From Siculibacillus lacustris (GTDB lineage Bacteria; Pseudomonadota; Alphaproteobacteria; Rhizobiales; Ancalomicrobiaceae): a stretch of DNA of 64,000 bases. Shown here piece after piece: positions 62,528 through 64,000 of the stretch; the first letter of the stretch is position 1; every line of letters starts with the position of its first letter. Both the position numbers and the translations under genes were made by a program. Below the pieces are notes generated by a model. The model had not been told where the DNA came from. It did no database searches and saw only the letters and a program-made list of their open reading frames with translations. Location of the stretch: NCBI RefSeq assembly GCF_004328075.1, contig NZ_SJFN01000007.1, positions 62,001-126,000 of the forward strand, written 5' to 3'.

Positions 62528-62636
62528 GATCGACCCCGCCGGTGGCCCCGCGAATGATGCGCTGCAAGCCTTCGTCGATTCGACGGCCGAGGGCAATCGT
62601 TCTCGCCACGACATCGGGCCGCGGCGCACGTCGAAA

Positions 62637-63824
62637 TCAGTTGGCCAAGGTGCGGGCGGTGGCGGCCGGGGAGGCCGTCATCTGTACCAATTGCAAGATC
62701 TTCTGGAGATCGTTGATCGGCGCCGTGGCGATATAGACGATGTCCTTGTTCTCGACACGGACCTGCCGGGCCAGGAAATAGGTGTTGGTATCGCGCATGT
62801 CGACCCGGTAGACGACGTTGATCCGGTCGACGCCGGGGGCGATCGGGTAGGACGGATCGATCGCCCGGACGGTCTCGGCGGTCTCCGAGCGCAGCAGGAA
62901 CACGCCCGACGGATCGGCCTGATACTCGAGCAGGCCGCCGGCCTTGGCGACCGCCTCCTCGAGCGAGATGCCGAGGGCGTCGAAGGTGACCAGCGCGTTG
63001 CGGCCGCTGGCGCCGAAGGCGGTGAAGCTCTGGGGCGAGCGGGTCAACGTCAGGGTGTCGCCGGGCCACACGAAGATGTTCTCTTCCGGCGAGGTCAGCA
63101 GCACCTGCATCGGCACGGTGGCCGAACGGCCGCCGCGGGTCAGGGTGATGAAGGTCTCGTGGACCGGCGAGCGGATGCCGCCGGCGGTGGCGACGACGTC
63201 GAGGATGCGGTCGCCGCGCGACGACAGCGGCACGCGCGCGCCTTGGGTGACTTCGCCGGCGACGGTCGCCGAATTGGACAGGTTGCGACTGATCGTCACA
63301 AGGACCTGCGGCTCGATGGCCTTGCCGCTCAGCGCCTTGACGACGCGGCGCTCGACCTCGGGCGGGGTCAGTCCGGCGACCTGGATGCGGCCGGCATAGG
63401 GCACGGTGACCGAGCCGTCGCGGGCCACCACCTGCTCGGGGATGGTCGCGGTATGGGATCCGGGCGAGGCGCGGTCGATCACCGGGCTCGAGAACAGACC
63501 GCCGGCGGCGGCCTCCCATATGGTCACCAAGAGGGCGTCGCCGACGCCGATCACCTGTGAGGGGGCGGGGCGATGGTCGGCGAATCGGCCGTGGAAGCTC
63601 GCGCCGTTCTTGCGCGCCAGAATGCCGGCGACGCGGGAATCGAGGCGGGTGACGAGATAGCCGTCGTAGTGTTCGTTGGGCGCGCTCTGGGCGGTACCGG
63701 CGACGTCGGAGGCCGAGGGTCCCTGCCCGGGCAGCGTCGAACAGCCGGCCAGCCCCGTCGACAGACAGACCACGAGCGCCGTCACGACACGTCGCACGCG
63801 GGCTTCCGATGCACAGCTGTTCAT
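62637..63824 (-). CDS. Polysaccharide export outer-membrane lipoprotein, Wza/KpsD-like
   Basis: A 395-residue lipoprotein. The signal peptide ends in the lipobox LAGC (STGLAGCSTLPGQG). The Poly_export domain (VIGVGDALLVTIWEAA) and SLBB-type beta-grasp repeats follow (GEVTQGARVPLSSRGDRILD, and a second near FGASGRNALVTFDALG). It forms the outer-membrane channel that receives glycan from the KpsMTE complex. ATG at 63824 or the in-frame GTG at 63830 are both possible. It heads the minus-strand polysaccharide operon. Confidence 0.9.
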   Translation of the reverse strand: MNSCASEARVRRVVTALVVCLSTGLAGCSTLPGQGPSASDVAGTAQSAPNEHYDGYLVTRLDSRVAGILARKNGASFHGRFADHRPAPSQVIGVGDALLVTIWEAAAGGLFSSPVIDRASPGSHTATIPEQVVARDGSVTVPYAGRIQVAGLTPPEVERRVVKALSGKAIEPQVLVTISRNLSNSATVAGEVTQGARVPLSSRGDRILDVVATAGGIRSPVHETFITLTRGGRSATVPMQVLLTSPEENIFVWPGDTLTLTRSPQSFTAFGASGRNALVTFDALGISLEEAVAKAGGLLEYQADPSGVFLLRSETAETVRAIDPSYPIAPGVDRINVVYRVDMRDTNTYFLARQVRVENKDIVYIATAPINDLQKILQLVQMTASPAATARTLAN

Positions 63825-63920
63825 ACCCACTCACAATTCCGATGGGGTTCCCGGGCGAACCGGCCGAAGACTCGCAGATGCGACGCCGCCGGGTCAATCG
63901 ACCCGCCACCGCGGAGCGAC

Positions 63921-63951
63921 TGTAGCCGAGGAGTGTTGCCAAGTCGCTACA
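63921..63951. promoter_or_regulatory. Inverted repeat TGTAGC-N19-GCTACA upstream of the Wza-like gene
   Basis: The repeat lies ~100 nt upstream of the start. On the minus strand TTGGCA nearby could be a -35 element, but no convincing -10 is seen. It is a possible regulator site for exopolysaccharide control. Confidence 0.3.
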
Positions 63952-64000
63952 ATTGGTCGGACCGGCAATCGGGGTGCGGCATTTGCGGCAATCGGACCGG

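Noticed and set aside
59487-62609. A 1040-residue protein extending the GT2-GT4 enzyme upstream
   Set aside because: The extension is an out-of-frame reading of the 278-aa TPR-like gene, and the ATGA junction at 61691-61694 gives the natural start.

Overview
The window is a high-GC (roughly 70 %) bacterial chromosome segment. It is gene-dense and rich in ABC transporters. ATGA/TGATG stop-start overlaps are common, and the third codon position is strongly G/C biased. Aap-type and opine/Dpp-type importers, TAT-dependent solute-binding proteins, a UxuA/GntR sugar-acid locus, an arginase/ornithine cyclodeaminase pair and a KpsMTE-type capsule locus together point to a free-living or plant/soil Alphaproteobacterium, most likely Hyphomicrobiales (Rhizobiales). 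I cannot name the genus.

Layout. 1-4436: methionine importer genes metN (cut by the left edge) and metI, a 2-oxoglutarate/Fe(II) oxygenase of the isopenicillin-N-synthase family and an O-acetylhomoserine sulfhydrylase-type PLP enzyme, which look like a sulfur amino acid module. 4559-7904 (minus): a general L-amino-acid importer (AapJ-, AapQ- and AapM-like) without its ATPase. 8302-11121: a ferritin-like / 4Fe-4S / double-CDGSH fusion protein followed by a glutathione-transferase-like protein. 11178-19701: a hexuronate-type catabolic locus with mannonate dehydratase, a four-gene CUT1 sugar importer, an SDR, a GntR/FCD regulator and an enolase-superfamily enzyme; two palindromes upstream of its two arms look like operators of one regulator. 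19702-20524: an accessory stretch holding an unusually AT-rich orphan gene for a small membrane protein. 20525-22258: a divergent LysR/pirin pair. 22306-23710: a class-III aminotransferase preceded by a candidate leaderless leader peptide and an intrinsic terminator, i.e. a transcription attenuator. 23855-28248: an FGGY sugar kinase with a Frc/Rbs-type importer. 28276-30828: an Lrp/AsnC regulator opposite arginase and ornithine cyclodeaminase. 31077-35969: a YhiI-RbbA-YhhJ type export system.

35988-46031 is an IclR-controlled catabolic block: an SDR, a three-subunit FAD/2Fe-2S dehydrogenase of the HcnABC/opine-oxidase/D-hydroxyproline-dehydrogenase type, and a complete five-gene Dpp-type importer. 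The substrate is not identifiable from sequence and is probably an imino acid, opine or N-substituted amino acid. A lytic transglycosylase follows.

47441-63824 is a surface-polysaccharide locus: a Stf0-type sulfotransferase, an ABC-dependent capsule exporter with two different KpsE-like co-polymerases around KpsM and KpsT, a Wza/KpsD-like lipoprotein, two GT4 glycosyltransferases, one GT2-GT4 fusion, two methyltransferases and three proteins of unknown function. It predicts a sulfated and/or methylated exported glycan.

The most unusual items are the attenuator upstream of the aminotransferase, the AT-rich orphan membrane gene, the ferritin-like/CDGSH fusion, the orphan-substrate dehydrogenase-importer block and the duplicated KpsE arrangement. 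I saw no tRNA, rRNA, CRISPR array, insertion sequence or phage gene.
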